A stretch of 6,528 nucleotides of DNA from contig JAIRTU010000047.1 of NCBI GenBank assembly GCA_031254735.1, positions 1 to 6,528 of the forward strand. Direction: 5' to 3'. The position numbers and the translations under genes were made by a program. Position 1 is the first letter of the stretch, and the number at the start of each line of letters is the position of its first letter. Positions 6,393 to 6,528 of this stretch are shown in pieces. The notes under the pieces are model-generated. The model did not search any database and had not been told where the DNA came from. It saw only the letters and a program-made list of their open reading frames with translations. Origin of the DNA: Bacteroidales bacterium. GTDB lineage: Bacteria; Bacteroidota; Bacteroidia; Bacteroidales; WCHB1-69.

Positions 6393-6528
6393 AACATTTA
6401 ATCCTTATTATCGCACTGTTTTTCGGAACATATCTTCAAGCACAAAACCTCGAACCCGTAAAACAACAAGTCGGGAAACTGCAAATTTCCGTAGATCCGA
6501 GAATGGAGTTGTTGAGTACCATTCAAAT
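6389..6528 (+). CDS. Secreted protein, DUF4932-like (5' end only; cut by window end)
   Basis: Only the first 46 codons are present. The ATG overlaps the stop of the preceding gene as ATGA (6389-6392), so translation is probably coupled and the gene belongs to the sigma-factor operon. Residues 1-18 form a clear signal peptide: basic MKH, hydrophobic LILIIALFFGTYL, then a QAQ cleavage region, giving a mature start near residue 18-20. The segment ISVDPRMELLSTIQ (33-46) resembles the N-terminal VDPRvELLSiv motif I associate with DUF4932 proteins, which are exported proteins of unknown or putative peptidase function common in Bacteroidota. The catalytic part, if any, is beyond the window. Reality of the gene is near certain; the family name is a recollection from a short stretch. 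Confidence 0.78.
   Translation, partial: MKHLILIIALFFGTYLQAQNLEPVKQQVGKLQISVDPRMELLSTIQ

Noticed and set aside
1..6528. CRISPR array, tRNA/rRNA genes, insertion sequence or transposon ends
   Set aside because: No regularly spaced direct repeats, no tRNA-like cloverleaf or rRNA sequence, no transposase frame and no terminal inverted repeats with target duplications were seen on reading. The only long exact repeat noticed is the parS pair.

Overview
The window looks like a Bacteroidota (probably Bacteroidales-type) chromosome. Four things point that way: TATCTTTG octamers matching the Bacteroidetes -7 consensus TAnnTTTG lie in the divergent intergenic region; the core genes lack Shine-Dalgarno sequences and have A-rich leaders; YbeY carries Asp in place of the third zinc-ligand His; and the gene order GHKL ATPase - ybeY - mnmG is one I recall from this phylum. 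Species cannot be named from the sequence.

Left half (about 1-2900, minus strand): a housekeeping cluster transcribed right to left. It starts with a small GHKL/HATPase_c anti-sigma-like ATP-binding protein, then ybeY (16S rRNA maturation/ribosome quality control), then mnmG/gidA (tRNA wobble-uridine modification). mnmG is bracketed by two identical 16-bp palindromes, TGTTTCACGTGAAACA at 44-59 and 1950-1965. These match the near-universal ParB-binding centromere site parS, which suggests the locus lies in or near the origin-proximal centromere domain.

Middle (about 2898-4660, plus strand): a divergent promoter region, then a complete YifB/ComM-family Mg-chelatase-like AAA+ ATPase, followed by a hairpin that probably ends its transcript.

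Right part (about 4660-6528, plus strand): a tightly packed operon that looks different from its surroundings. It encodes an ECF-type sigma factor, a small two-TM protein with a TTG start, and a three-TM zinc-ribbon protein. The N-terminal part of the last resembles the PLDc_N-like YxlD/YxlE proteins of the Bacillus sigY operon. The fourth gene, joined by an ATGA overlap, is the start of a secreted protein resembling DUF4932 proteins and is cut by the window end. The layout sigma - small membrane protein - PLDc_N-like membrane protein mirrors Firmicutes sigY-yxlC-yxlD/E. The second and third genes have strong GGAGG/AAAGGAG ribosome-binding sites, and a sigma70-like promoter lies upstream. The working interpretation is a membrane-stress sigma/anti-sigma module, possibly acquired from a Firmicute, controlling at least one exported protein. 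This module and the parS pair are the most interesting items in the window.
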